A stretch of DNA of 64,000 bases from Serratia oryzae (GCF_001976145.1 NZ_MOXD01000004.1:186482-250481); one strand, 5' to 3'. Shown: positions 38,230-47,680, counted from the stretch's first letter. The notes: generated from the letters alone by a model not told the origin. A program made the numbers and translations.

Positions 38230-39138
38230 TCACAGCATGTCTGCCAGTTCTGTCTTGCAAAACTCGACGAAGAGCTGGGCTGGCTTGGTGAGCTGGTTGC
38301 GGGTGAGCCAAGCCACGACCAGCCCAGAGCCTTCGACCTCGTCCTGGAGTTCGATGGTCACCAGCGGCTGGCCGTCATAACTGTATTGGCCATAAGGCCG
38401 CGTGACCAGAATGGCAAAACCCAGCCCTTGGCCAACCATGCCGCGCACCATCTCTATAGACGGTGAGCTAAAGACGATATTGGGGGTTATCCCCGCCTGG
38501 GTGAATAAATTGACGAAGTAGTGACGGCTTGGCAGAACGTCCAGCAGGATCATCGGTTCAGTGGCTAGCTCAGCTAAAGACACCTGGGCGTGCTGCGCGA
38601 AGCGGTGGTCGGCTGGCAATAATACATAAGGCTTTCTTGGCTTGGCCAGAATGTCCGTTGAGATATGATGGTTCAGTTCATGATGATATAACAGCGCGAC
38701 ATCAAGATTCCCCGCCGTCAGGCTTTGCACTAATTCATGCTGTTCGCCATCGCGAATAATGGTTTCTACGCCGGGATAAAGCGTTTTAAAACCTCTAATC
38801 AGTTTCGGTAAAATTAATGGGGCGACCGTTTCAAAGCAGCCAATAGTGATTTGCCCGGAAACCATATCATTATCGGCTAACGCGTTTTGCTCAAACAAAT
38901 GAGCCATTCTTAATAGTTTCTGTGCTTTGTTGTAAAAGCGCTCGCCTGAAGGGGTCAGTGAAACGCCTTGCGCATGGTGACGAATAAAAAGTTGCACGCC
39001 AAAGCTGTCTTCCAGGCCTTTTATCGCGGTGGAGATCGAGGGTTGCGCGATATACAGCTTACGTGACGCTTCTGCCACGCTCCGGCATTTGGCGGCGGTA
39101 ACGAAGTATTTAAGCTGGCGTAAAGTGTAGTTAGCCAT
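38230..39138 (-). CDS. LysR-family transcriptional regulator
   Basis: 302 residues from ATG 39138, with AAGGAG eight bases upstream; longer frames add 25 unlikely residues. The N-terminal winged helix (LRQLKYFVTAAKCRSVAEAS, then AQPSISTAIKGLE) is followed by a two-lobed effector domain. It lies tail to tail with the M20 gene and divergent from the aldehyde dehydrogenase gene, so it could control either operon. The effector is unknown. Confidence 0.85.
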   Translation of the reverse strand: MANYTLRQLKYFVTAAKCRSVAEASRKLYIAQPSISTAIKGLEDSFGVQLFIRHHAQGVSLTPSGERFYNKAQKLLRMAHLFEQNALADNDMVSGQITIGCFETVAPLILPKLIRGFKTLYPGVETIIRDGEQHELVQSLTAGNLDVALLYHHELNHHISTDILAKPRKPYVLLPADHRFAQHAQVSLAELATEPMILLDVLPSRHYFVNLFTQAGITPNIVFSSPSIEMVRGMVGQGLGFAILVTRPYGQYSYDGQPLVTIELQDEVEGSGLVVAWLTRNQLTKPAQLFVEFCKTELADML

Positions 39139-39527
39139 CGTTGACTCCTTGATTTCGTATCGGGATAAACGTAACTGACGGTTAACCATCTCCCAGGTGA
39201 ATTTAGCGATCAATGTTCAAAAATCAAGCCTGATAATTTAATTAAATGTTAATTAAATGTAAAAATAAGCTTTGCAGCATAGAGTAACCGCTGTCACTTA
39301 ACAGTGAGGTAGCTCAAAGAATGCGGAGCGATCCTGGCGGCCTGATTGCGCGATATATTTATCTGCCATACCTTTCCCAGCTATTTCTAACGCCATTCCT
39401 GTTGCTAAGTTTTTTTATCACCACTCACCATATTTTTACTGCTTTTCCCCAGAGCAGAAGCTCGATAGCATCAAACTCTATATTTAACATTTAATAAACA
39501 CATTAATTACATAATGAGGGCGTAGGT
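39139..39527. promoter_or_regulatory. Divergent regulatory region lysR / aldehyde dehydrogenase
   Basis: 389 bases without a gene. It includes TTAATTAAATGTTAATTAAATG-type AT-rich direct repeats near 39238-39260 (possible LysR contacts) and one -24/-12-like match, TGGC at 39335 and TTGC at 39346 with GG and GC ten bases apart. GAGGG precedes the aldehyde dehydrogenase start. Confidence 0.35.
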
Positions 39528-41018
39528 ATGTTTACTCTCAGCGGCTGGCAAGAGCGAGCGGCGCATCAACGCTTCATCAATAACGCCATCATCGATGGTC
39601 AACAGATTGCAGCGCGATCGGGCATGACGCTTGATGTGATCAACCCGGCCAACAACCAGATCCTGGCGAAAGTTGCCGCTTGCGATGAATCGGATGTCGA
39701 TCTGGCGGTAGGTGCTGCGCGCCGCAGTTTCGAGCAAGGCGTATGGGCGCATCGGCCCCCCGCCGAGCGTAAAAAGGTCCTGCTGCACTTGGCTGAACTG
39801 ATGCTGGCACATCGTGAAGAACTTGCCTTGCTTGATTCACTGAGTATGGGCAAACCGGTGATGGACGCCTGGAATGTGGATGTTCCCGGCGCTGCCCAGG
39901 TGTTCTCTTGGTATGCCGAAAGCCTGGATAAACTGTACGGCCAGGTTGCGCCGACGGCGCAGAACGTATTGGCGAGCGTGACCCGGGTGCCATTGGGGGT
40001 GATCGCCGCCGTGGTGCCGTGGAATTTCCCGCTGGATATGGCGGCCTGGAAACTGGCCCCGGCGCTGGCAGCAGGCAACAGCGTGGTGCTGAAGCCTGCC
40101 GAACAGTCGCCGTTTTCCGCCTTGCGCCTGGCGGAGCTGGCGCTGGAGGCGGGGCTGCCCGCCGGGGTGCTGAATGTGGTGCCTGGATTGGGCGAGCGGG
40201 CCGGTAAAGTGCTGGGGCTGCACAGGGATGTCGACTGCCTGGTGTTTACCGGCTCAACCCAGGTGGGTAAGGCTTTCATGCAGTATTCGGCGCAATCCAA
40301 CCTCAAGCAGGTGTGGCTGGAATGCGGTGGTAAAAGCCCGAATCTGATCTTTGCTGATTGCCAGGATCTGGACCTGGCGGCGCAAAAAGCCGCTTTTGCC
40401 ATCTTCTATAACCAGGGCGAAGTCTGCTCGGCCAACTCCCGCTTGCTGGTGCAGCGCGCCATTCATGATGAGTTTGTCGAACGCCTGATCGCTCAGGCGG
40501 CTTGCTGGCAGCCCGGCGATCCTCTCGATCCGCTCAGCCGTGCCGGGGCATTGGTGGATGCCCGCCATACCCAACGGGTGATGGGCTTTATTGAACAAGC
40601 CCGCCAGGACGGCGCGCGTCTGGTTTATGGCGGCCAGCGCCTGAGCTGCAACGGCTCCAGCAACTTCGTGCAACCGACGCTGTTCACTCAGGTTAGTGCT
40701 GATATGCGCCTGGTCCAGGAAGAGGTTTTTGGCCCGGTGCTGGCGATTTCCCCGTTTGATACGGAAGACGAGGCGATCGCGATGGCGAACGGCAGTATCT
40801 ATGGCCTGGCCGCCTCGGTGTGGAGTGACGATCTCAATCGTGCCCACCGGGTTGCACAACGCCTGAACGCCGGAACGGTATCGATCAATACGGTCGATGC
40901 GCTGGATGTGACGGTGCCCTTTGGCGGCGGCAAGCAGTCTGGCTTTGGGCGTGACCTCTCTTTGCACTCTTTCGACAAATACACCCAATTGAAAACGACC
41001 TGGATTCAGCTGCGCTAG
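39528..41018 (+). CDS. Aldehyde dehydrogenase, PuuC-like
   Basis: 496 residues, the PuuC length. It has VVPWNFPLDMAAWKLAPALA, the catalytic Glu in LECGGKSPN and the catalytic Cys in NQGEVCSANSRLLV; the last block is typical of gamma-glutamyl-gamma-aminobutyraldehyde and related omega-aminoaldehyde dehydrogenases. It uses NAD(P)+ to oxidise an aminoaldehyde. It leads an operon with an APC permease and a class III aminotransferase, which together would convert a diamine such as putrescine to the amino acid (GABA), feeding gabT-gabD. Confidence 0.85.
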   Translation: MFTLSGWQERAAHQRFINNAIIDGQQIAARSGMTLDVINPANNQILAKVAACDESDVDLAVGAARRSFEQGVWAHRPPAERKKVLLHLAELMLAHREELALLDSLSMGKPVMDAWNVDVPGAAQVFSWYAESLDKLYGQVAPTAQNVLASVTRVPLGVIAAVVPWNFPLDMAAWKLAPALAAGNSVVLKPAEQSPFSALRLAELALEAGLPAGVLNVVPGLGERAGKVLGLHRDVDCLVFTGSTQVGKAFMQYSAQSNLKQVWLECGGKSPNLIFADCQDLDLAAQKAAFAIFYNQGEVCSANSRLLVQRAIHDEFVERLIAQAACWQPGDPLDPLSRAGALVDARHTQRVMGFIEQARQDGARLVYGGQRLSCNGSSNFVQPTLFTQVSADMRLVQEEVFGPVLAISPFDTEDEAIAMANGSIYGLAASVWSDDLNRAHRVAQRLNAGTVSINTVDALDVTVPFGGGKQSGFGRDLSLHSFDKYTQLKTTWIQLR

Positions 41019-41057
41019 CGTGTCAATGGGTTCCCTGACCATTACGAGGGTGAGACA

Positions 41058-42497
41058 ATGACTCAAAAAGCCAATCTATTATTGGATGCGTTCCCCAAAG
41101 CCAGTGATATCGTAGGGGCCCGGCATAAAACGCTGGGCCTGGGGGCATTACTGTCGGTTGCGATCGGGTTAGTGGTATCGCAAGGCGTGATGGTGTTGAT
41201 GCTGCAGGCCGTCGGCATTGCAGGATTTGGTTTTATCATCCCGCTGGGGCTGGCTTATCTGCTGGCGCTCAGCTATGCGTTTTCGTTTTCTGAGCTGTCG
41301 CTGATGATCCCGCGCGCGGGCAGCCTGAGCAGCTATACCGAGGTGGCTATCGGCCAGTTCCCGGCGATCCTGGCGACGTTCTCCGGCTATATCGTGGTGG
41401 CGATGTTTGCGCTTTCTGCCGAACTGCTGTTGCTCGATCTGATCATCGGCAAAGTTTTCCCTTCGTCGTCATTGCCACCGCTGACGGTTGCCTTCGGCAT
41501 CTTGGGCCTGTTCACCGTACTCAACCTGATGAACATCGATATTTTCGCCCGCCTGCAGTCCCTGTTGGCCGTAGTGATGCTGGTGGTATTGCTGCTGTTA
41601 GGCCTGAGCGCCATCAGCCATGAACAGGCGCAGCCCTTGACCAGCCTGTTTGCCAATAGCTCGGGGAATCCGCTCGGCTGGGGTGTGCTGACGCTGGTCG
41701 CTATGGCGATCTGGGGTTTCGTTGGGGCGGAGTTTGTCTGCCCGCTGGTGGAAGAGGCTCAGCGCCCGGAACGCGATATCCCGCGTTCGATGATCGTCGG
41801 CCTGAGCGTGATTTTTGGCACCATTATGATTTATTGCCTCGGCGCCCTGTTGATGATCCCACCCGAGGAACTGGCCACCAACGGTTTACCACACTACCTG
41901 TTTGCCACGGCGGTATTTGGTGAAACGGGCCAGATATTCCTGGTGACCGCAGTGGTTACCGCCACCTGCAGCACGCTTAACTCCTCGCTGGCCACCATTC
42001 CCCGCATGCTGAGCGGGATGGCGCAAAACGGCCAGGCGTTCCCCTGCTTTAAACGCCATAGCGCCAAAACGGGCTCCCCATGGGTTTCGGTACTGTTTGT
42101 TGCCAGCATCACCGGGCTGCCGCTGCTGTTGATGGAAAACGATTCGATCAACCTGCTGTTGAGCGCCGCCGCACTGGCCTGGCTGCTGGCTTACATCATC
42201 ACTCATATCAATGTGCTGGTGCTGCGCAGGCGTTATCCCAATCAGCACCGGCCTTTCCGTACCCCTTTTTACCCGCTGCCGCAGGCGATCGGCATCGTCG
42301 GCATGCTGTATGCCATCGCGAATATTTCACCTTCAACCGAGCAAGCGATACAGATTTATAAGGTGGCGGGGGTGGTACTGGGATTGGTTTCACTGATTGC
42401 GCTGGTGTGGATCAAATTTGTGATGCGTAAACCCTTGTTCAAGCCAGAGCCGCTGGCACATACGCCGCAGCCTAACGTCGATACTCATACTATGTGA
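41058..42497 (+). CDS. APC-family amino-acid/amine permease
   Basis: 479 residues with about 12 membrane spans. It begins with the usual cytosolic stretch and GLGALLSVAIGLVVSQGVMV, and has IWGFVGAEFVCPLVEEAQRP, the APC motif after span 5-6. GAGGGTGAG precedes the ATG. It lies between the aldehyde dehydrogenase and the aminotransferase genes with short gaps (39 and 14 bases), so it likely imports the amine they degrade. Assignment below family level is not possible. Confidence 0.82.
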   Translation: MTQKANLLLDAFPKASDIVGARHKTLGLGALLSVAIGLVVSQGVMVLMLQAVGIAGFGFIIPLGLAYLLALSYAFSFSELSLMIPRAGSLSSYTEVAIGQFPAILATFSGYIVVAMFALSAELLLLDLIIGKVFPSSSLPPLTVAFGILGLFTVLNLMNIDIFARLQSLLAVVMLVVLLLLGLSAISHEQAQPLTSLFANSSGNPLGWGVLTLVAMAIWGFVGAEFVCPLVEEAQRPERDIPRSMIVGLSVIFGTIMIYCLGALLMIPPEELATNGLPHYLFATAVFGETGQIFLVTAVVTATCSTLNSSLATIPRMLSGMAQNGQAFPCFKRHSAKTGSPWVSVLFVASITGLPLLLMENDSINLLLSAAALAWLLAYIITHINVLVLRRRYPNQHRPFRTPFYPLPQAIGIVGMLYAIANISPSTEQAIQIYKVAGVVLGLVSLIALVWIKFVMRKPLFKPEPLAHTPQPNVDTHTM

Positions 42498-42511
42498 AAG
42501 GATAATCGCCA

Positions 42512-43894
42512 ATGAATATGCAAAATCATCACAAGCGTGAAACCCGTGACTACCAGGAACTGGATGCGAGCCATCATATCCACGCGTTTCTGGATCAAAA
42601 AGTACTGAATGCGGAAGGCCCGCGGGTGATCGTGAAAGGTGAGGGGCTCTACCTGTGGGACAACGATGGCAATCGCTACCTGGATGGCATGTCGGGCCTG
42701 TGGTGCACCAATCTCGGTTATGGGCGTGAGGATTTGGTGGCTGCCGCGACTCAGCAGATGCAGCAACTGCCGTACTACAACATGTTCTTCCACACTACGC
42801 ATCCAGCGGTGGTGGAGTTGTCAGAAATGCTGTTCAGCCTGCTGCCGCGCCATTACAGCCACGCTATTTATACCAATTCAGGTTCTGAAGCCAACGAAGT
42901 GCTGATCCGCACGGTACGCCGTTACTGGCAGGTGGTCGGGCAGCCGAAAAAGCGCGTCATGATTGGCCGCTGGAACGGTTATCACGGCTCTACGCTGGCC
43001 AGCTCTGCGATGGGCGGGATGAAGTTTATGCATGAAATGGGCGGCATGCTGCCGGAGATCGCTCATATTGACGAGCCTTATTGGTATGCCCATGGCGGCA
43101 CTATGACCCCCGAGGAGTTTGGCCGCCGCTGTGCCTTACAGTTGGAGGAGAAAATTCTCGAACTGGGGGCTGAAAATGTCGCCGGGTTTATCGCCGAGCC
43201 TTTCCAGGGCGCGGGCGGGATGATCTTCCCGCCAGAGAGCTACTGGCCAGAGATTCAGCGTATCTGCCGTCAATATCATGTGCTTCTTTGTGCCGATGAA
43301 GTGATTGGCGGTTTTGGCCGCACCGGAGAATGGTTTGCCCATCAGCATTTCGGCTTCGAACCCGACACGCTGTCGATCGCCAAAGGGCTGACCTCGGGAT
43401 ATATCCCGATGGGTGGGCTGGTGCTTTCCCGCACCATTGCCGAAGCCTTGGTGGAAAAAGGCGGGGTGTTTGCGCATGGGTTGACCTACTCCGGCCACCC
43501 GGTTGCGGCCGCGGTCGCGCTGGCGAACCTTAAGGCGTTGCGCGATGAAGGGATCGTCAGCCAGGTGAAAAAGGATAGCGGGCCATACCTGCAAAAAGGG
43601 CTGCGTGAGATCTTTACCCATCACCCGCTGATCGGCGAGATCCAAGGCACCGGCATGGTGGCCGCGTTACAGTTTGCCGAAGATAAAGCCCGCCGCCAGC
43701 GTTTTAGCAACGAAAGCGATATTACCTGGCGTTGCCGAACTTATGGTTTTGAAGAGGGCGTCATTATCCGCTCCACCGTGGGGCGGATGATTATGGCGCC
43801 AGCGCTGGTGGCGAAGCACAGTGAGATCGATGAATTACTGGAGAAAACCAAACGTGCAGTGGATCGCACCGCGCGCGATCTGGGGCTGATGTAA
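42512..43894 (+). CDS. Class III aminotransferase, SpuC-like (putrescine/omega-amino acid:pyruvate)
   Basis: 460 residues. It has YTNSGSEANEVLIRTVRRYW, LCADEVIGGFGRTGEWFAH and the PLP lysine in SIAKGLTSGYIPMGGLVLS, all typical of the omega-amine:pyruvate group that includes SpuC and beta-alanine aminotransferases. Together with the PuuC-like dehydrogenase it would turn putrescine into 4-aminobutanal and then GABA. The ribosome site is AAAGGAT. A strong terminator follows. Confidence 0.85.
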   Translation: MNMQNHHKRETRDYQELDASHHIHAFLDQKVLNAEGPRVIVKGEGLYLWDNDGNRYLDGMSGLWCTNLGYGREDLVAAATQQMQQLPYYNMFFHTTHPAVVELSEMLFSLLPRHYSHAIYTNSGSEANEVLIRTVRRYWQVVGQPKKRVMIGRWNGYHGSTLASSAMGGMKFMHEMGGMLPEIAHIDEPYWYAHGGTMTPEEFGRRCALQLEEKILELGAENVAGFIAEPFQGAGGMIFPPESYWPEIQRICRQYHVLLCADEVIGGFGRTGEWFAHQHFGFEPDTLSIAKGLTSGYIPMGGLVLSRTIAEALVEKGGVFAHGLTYSGHPVAAAVALANLKALRDEGIVSQVKKDSGPYLQKGLREIFTHHPLIGEIQGTGMVAALQFAEDKARRQRFSNESDITWRCRTYGFEEGVIIRSTVGRMIMAPALVAKHSEIDELLEKTKRAVDRTARDLGLM

Positions 43895-43907
43895 TAGCTC
43901 AATAAGC

Positions 43908-43938
43908 GATAAGCCGCAGAGTAGGGCGGCTTATCTTT
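43908..43938. terminator. Terminator after the aminotransferase operon
   Basis: GATAAGCCGC (43908-43917) and GCGGCTTATC (43926-43935) form a perfect 10-bp stem with an 8-base loop, followed by TTTCC. It lies between convergent genes. Confidence 0.8.
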
Positions 43939-43945
43939 CCTGACG

Positions 43946-44167
43946 TTATTCCCCCATCGATTCGACCAGTACCTTTATTTTCACCGCCTTTTCAAAATGA
44001 TCCAGCTTCATTTCTTTGATCCACCAACTGGCGGCCTCCATCAGCAGTTCAGGGTCGTCATTTTTGTTGGCAAAAAAAGCGTAGAAAGAGAGCCCGACGT
44101 TATCTCCCTTCACGCTGATTTTTTCATCGCAGACCTGGATAATTTTGGTTCTTAACGCTTTTCTCAT
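43946..44167 (-). CDS. Small protein, DUF6500-like (tentative)
   Basis: 73 residues from ATG 44167 (MRKALRTKIIQVCDEKISVK). The sequence continues with SFYAFFANKNDDPELLMEAA and ends near VLVESMGE; it resembles small uncharacterised proteins that I recall as DUF6500. There is no signal peptide or membrane segment. Its upstream region has been replaced by an IS630 transposase fragment that reads into it in frame, so its own promoter is gone and expression may be altered. The ribosome site is weak. Confidence 0.55.
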   Translation of the reverse strand: MRKALRTKIIQVCDEKISVKGDNVGLSFYAFFANKNDDPELLMEAASWWIKEMKLDHFEKAVKIKVLVESMGE

Positions 44168-44725
44168 GCTGATATCCACTTCATCCTCGTAAAATACGGG
44201 ATGTTCAGCGCTACACTGGGCAAGAGCCTTGGCGATAACGGCCATTTTTTCTTCTTTATGTGGATCGCGAATACGCAGTGTTGGTGCCGCTCTTCGCCAG
44301 ACCAATCCCGCAGAGGGAAGCCAGCGACGTACTGTCGAAGCATGCAAGCTGCAGCCTGTTATCTCATTGGTTTTTATTGTTAGCAGCTCAGTGCTTCAAC
44401 GAGAACGCTGATAACCGAAATCGCTGGGTGAATGCTTAGTCAGTTGACGTAACAGCACACAGATATGCTCAAATGGCCAGCGTCGTCCACGCCCTGGAGA
44501 TAAAGATTGCAGTCCTTCCAGACCGTAAAGCGTGAACCAATTAACCCAGCGTCCCAACGATGAGCGCGCGCAGCAAAGCGTTTTGGCAACATCACTGAGC
44601 GAGTCACCACGGTGAAGCATCAGCATAGCAGTGAGTCTTCGAGCATGGTTCTTATCATCTGTTTTATGAATGGTTTTTTGCATCAGAGACCTTTCGGCAT
44701 CGGATATTGGTGCTATGATCGGCAT
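44168..44725 (-). pseudogene. IS630-family transposase remnant, internal stop and lost 3' end
   Basis: The frame from ATG 44725 encodes an N-terminal helix-turn-helix of an IS630 transposase (HARRLTAMLMLHRGDSLSDV). It stops at TGA 44396-44398, where an expected Trp (TGG) would continue in the same frame into HASTVRRWLPSAGLVW and FYEDEVDI. Right after GATATC the match ends and the unrelated small gene begins. So one nonsense change plus a 3' deletion inactivates it; the catalytic C-terminal half is missing. Confidence 0.8.
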
Positions 44726-44791
44726 AACTCAGTCCGGTTGGTGGTTTGGGATATTCAGCGATTGATCAGATCGCTTAAATCGGACTGAGTT
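44726..44791. repeat. Inverted repeat at the left end of the IS630 remnant
   Basis: AACTCAGTCCG (44726-44736) and CGGACTGAGTT (44781-44791) are perfect 11-base complements, directly before the transposase start. They probably belong to the element's terminal or subterminal region. The following 290 bases up to the LuxR-type gene hold nothing recognised. Confidence 0.6.
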
Positions 44792-45084
44792 CCCTCTTGG
44801 TGATCTACTATTTGGAACAGCTATTTAGCCGGTTTATAAGGTCCTGTTAAGCGCAACCAGCCACGTGGTGAGCAAGAAATATACCCAAAGAATAGAACGG
44901 CATAATCTTAATCTTCGCACAAATATCAAACGACTGACCCGCAGAACAATTTGCTTTTCGAAGTCAGAGGAAATGCGCGATAAGATCATCGGTTAGTATT
45001 TTACTATTCATCACTATCAATAAATCTGCGTCACGACCAGTTTGTTTACCTATCTTCAATTGAAAAACAGTTACGGAGTAAACT

Positions 45085-45816
45085 CTAACCTACGCGTTGC
45101 CCAACAATAATTTCTATATACTGTAATAGCATTGCATCACTTTGCACTCCAAGTTTACGCATTGCACTACGCTTATAGTGACTCACCGTTTTCAAACTTC
45201 GAGAAGTAAACGTGCTAATTTCATGGAGACTCCTTCCTTTCAGAAAGGCACCTACAACCCTTATCTCATGACAGCTCAGGCGTGAAACATTAATTGCTGT
45301 ATTGTATTCTAAACAGGGTATCTGTGACTTGATCGTACTACTGAATATGCGCTTTTCCTTACGTTGCAGTACACGTGTCAGGATATCTTTCATCTCATCT
45401 AGGCTTTCATCACAAGAAATAAGTCCATCAACGCCCATGTTAGCCAAGAAATTTAATATTCTCGTGTTCTTTATTTGAGTGATGACAATAATCTTGACAT
45501 TTGGATGTAGTTCTTTAACTTTATTTAGCAAATCCAGGCCATTGAGAATGTCGTTCTGGGTGCCAAATAGCCCAGATATTACAACATCTATTTTTCTACC
45601 TGTGAAGACAGGTTTTAATTCATTGTTGTTTTGTGAGTGATTATCAATATTCAACGAAAATGGGAGCGTATTTAAAAGTTTCTCAATTCCTTGCATTACT
45701 AATGAGCAGCCATCAATAAGCACTACTCTTGTGTTTGTTCTGAGTGACATTGTCTTTTGTTTTTCAAATAAAACGCTCTCTTTCTCAATGAAAAACACAC
45801 TATTATTTTTAATCAT
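45085..45816 (-). CDS. LuxR/RcsB-like regulator with degenerate receiver
   Basis: 243 residues; an internal Met (45750) may be the true start of the 221-residue core. The C-terminal LuxR helix-turn-helix (LSCHEIRVVGAFLKGRSLHE, then SLKTVSHYKRSAMRKLGV) is close to RcsB. The receiver-like N-terminus lacks the acidic pocket (LIDGCS instead of IADDHP), and at the phospho-acceptor Asp it has Gly (VVISGLFG instead of LITDLSMPG). It should act without phosphorylation, perhaps as an RcsB partner. It lies in an AT-rich block with other regulators and near fimbrial genes, which it may control. Confidence 0.78.
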   Translation of the reverse strand: MIKNNSVFFIEKESVLFEKQKTMSLRTNTRVVLIDGCSLVMQGIEKLLNTLPFSLNIDNHSQNNNELKPVFTGRKIDVVISGLFGTQNDILNGLDLLNKVKELHPNVKIIVITQIKNTRILNFLANMGVDGLISCDESLDEMKDILTRVLQRKEKRIFSSTIKSQIPCLEYNTAINVSRLSCHEIRVVGAFLKGRSLHEISTFTSRSLKTVSHYKRSAMRKLGVQSDAMLLQYIEIIVGQRVG

Positions 45817-45933
45817 ACTAATAAACCTATGCTTAACAACAGTTAAAAACTGTTTTTATAAAAAAATCACCACTGCAATGTATTTAAACTACTGAGTGAG
45901 GTGGGTTTTACTTTCAGTAAGATAAAGCGTGGC

Positions 45934-46365
45934 TCAACTCATTACTGTATTACTATCTGACTGTATTCTTGATGCTACAGTGGTATGATCACAGTAGATG
46001 GGTGTTACTAATTCACGGTTGACTGAAAAACCTCTACGCTCAGTTCGATAAAACAACTCTGTGCTTAAACCCACCTCAAGTAACTTTAATTTCAGATCCT
46101 TTGACACTTGCCACAAGCGATGCGAAGAGGCTTGTAGATTGTTTAACTCCCATACGTTAGACATGATCTCATCATCTACGATGTAGTCTTTTCTTGAGTT
46201 ATTTAATAAATATATCAATAGGTTTGCCATCGTGGTCCTCAGTTGGGTTCTATTCAGGTTATTTTTGCTAAAGTTAATTAAAACCCTATCCTCTAAATAA
46301 AATAAAACCTCTCCACCCAGAGTATAACCACACAGTTTTAAATCTGATTTTCCGTTACGAATCAT
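45934..46365 (-). CDS. Cytosolic winged-helix (OmpR/PhoB-type) regulator
   Basis: 143 residues. The middle (ANLLIYLLNNSRKDYIVDDE, VWELNNLQASSHRLWQVSKD, FYRTERRGFSV) follows the Trans_reg_C winged helix found in CadC/ToxR-like proteins, but there is no membrane span and no receiver domain. It is AT-rich. It is divergent from the membrane regulator gene and upstream of the RcsB-like gene on the same strand. Its target is unknown and fimbrial genes are likely. Confidence 0.65.
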   Translation of the reverse strand: MIRNGKSDLKLCGYTLGGEVLFYLEDRVLINFSKNNLNRTQLRTTMANLLIYLLNNSRKDYIVDDEIMSNVWELNNLQASSHRLWQVSKDLKLKLLEVGLSTELFYRTERRGFSVNRELVTPIYCDHTTVASRIQSDSNTVMS

Positions 46366-46863
46366 GGATTACCTCCCCCTCTCAAAGCCGAGATTAATCC
46401 TAAGTAGTCGTGAATTTTTTTACAACTCATGGCTAATAAAGATCAAACCCTCAATGCATAATTCTATTTTTTTACTAAAAATAGAATTTTTTACTAAAAA
46501 TTGATATTCACTGATATTTTAAAGCCACTAAAAATTAATTTTTTGCCACTACTCCCAAACTCTTCCTTTTTATATTCCTAAATTTTTTCCTCTATTTTTA
46601 GGTTAAATACAGATAGATAACACTTAACTAAAAATAGTGCCTTGATTGTTTGCCCCTTGAGGCTATGTGACTAATTCTCCCCTCCTTAACGATTTATTGC
46701 AACTTTATACGTTTTTTATGTTATTTTATAAAATAAAAAACTGATTTTTATTAAAATTAAAGCATAAAAAAACAATTTAACAATCAATTGATATTTACTG
46801 GTCATGGTTTATAGTCAAATCAAGGCTTAGAAATCTTTTGTCATGCTTTATGAAGGGTTCCTA
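46366..46863. promoter_or_regulatory. AT-rich divergent region between two winged-helix regulators
   Basis: About 500 bases, very AT-rich, without a supported gene. It must hold the promoters for both divergent regulators. Repeated runs such as TTTTTTACTAAAAATAGAATTTTTTACTAAAAAT near 46468-46500 (unit TTTACTAAAAAT) suggest an H-NS-bound, curved region. Confidence 0.4.
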
Positions 46864-47676
46864 ATGGACTATCTTATTGAACAAAAAATGCTCTACAACT
46901 CCGACGACGGCACCCTCCATTTTCTGGAGGATACGACGGAAGATATTGTAACGTTGACACCAGTATTAAGCCGCATTCTACAATTGCTAATCGACAAGCA
47001 AGGGCAACTGATAACTAAGGACGAGTTCCTGGTCAAAGTATGGGATGACTATGGTAGGTTGGGTTCGTCACATACACTAAATCAGTATCTAAGCACATTG
47101 CGAAAAATCTTCTATAAACATCTGAATGAAAAAGCAATTATCACAGTTTCCAAACAAGGGTATATGTTATCCCCCGATATTGTGATCACTAAAATTGACG
47201 TCCCTTTACAGACAACTCACGTGTCAGAAGATGAGCAAACACCCATATCAGTTGAAAAATCTATACCCATAGAAACAGAATGGCCGACAACCAAAAAATT
47301 TAAACTCAATAGCTTATTAAAATACTCTATCCTTTATGTGGCTATTATGTCTCTCGCTGTTACAGTAGGCTTATGGCTACGAGCAGATACTTACTCATTG
47401 CCAAAGATAAACGTTTTCCCTTTAGGTATGATAGGTGAATGCCCTGTACTTACCTTTTCAGATAATAAAAACGAAGCGTGGAAAAAAGAAGCAATAAAAA
47501 TAGCTAACTACCATGCGAGCACCTATAACCTTACTTGTGCGGCAAATACCACTTTTTATTTTTACATTAATGAAAATGGCATCAATAAACAGAAAGGTAG
47601 TTATAGCATCTTGACAAAATGTGTACAGGCTGGTGCTTCCAGTGATGAATGTCTCACAACCAGAGTAAGTCGGTGA
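46864..47676 (+). CDS. CadC/MarT-like membrane-bound winged-helix regulator
   Basis: 270 residues from ATG 46864, with AAGGG eight to nine bases upstream. The N-terminal winged helix (about 1-105: VLSRILQLLIDKQGQLITKD, TLNQYLSTLRKIF, SKQGYML) is followed by a charged linker, one membrane span at about 151-173 and a small periplasmic domain with several cysteines. The plan matches ToxR/CadC/MarT, which bind DNA while membrane-bound and sense external signals. The next gene is a FidL-like partner four bases after the stop, as in the Salmonella marT-fidL pair. It probably activates the nearby fimbrial operon. Confidence 0.78.
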   Translation: MDYLIEQKMLYNSDDGTLHFLEDTTEDIVTLTPVLSRILQLLIDKQGQLITKDEFLVKVWDDYGRLGSSHTLNQYLSTLRKIFYKHLNEKAIITVSKQGYMLSPDIVITKIDVPLQTTHVSEDEQTPISVEKSIPIETEWPTTKKFKLNSLLKYSILYVAIMSLAVTVGLWLRADTYSLPKINVFPLGMIGECPVLTFSDNKNEAWKKEAIKIANYHASTYNLTCAANTTFYFYINENGINKQKGSYSILTKCVQAGASSDECLTTRVSR

Positions 47677-47680
47677 TACT

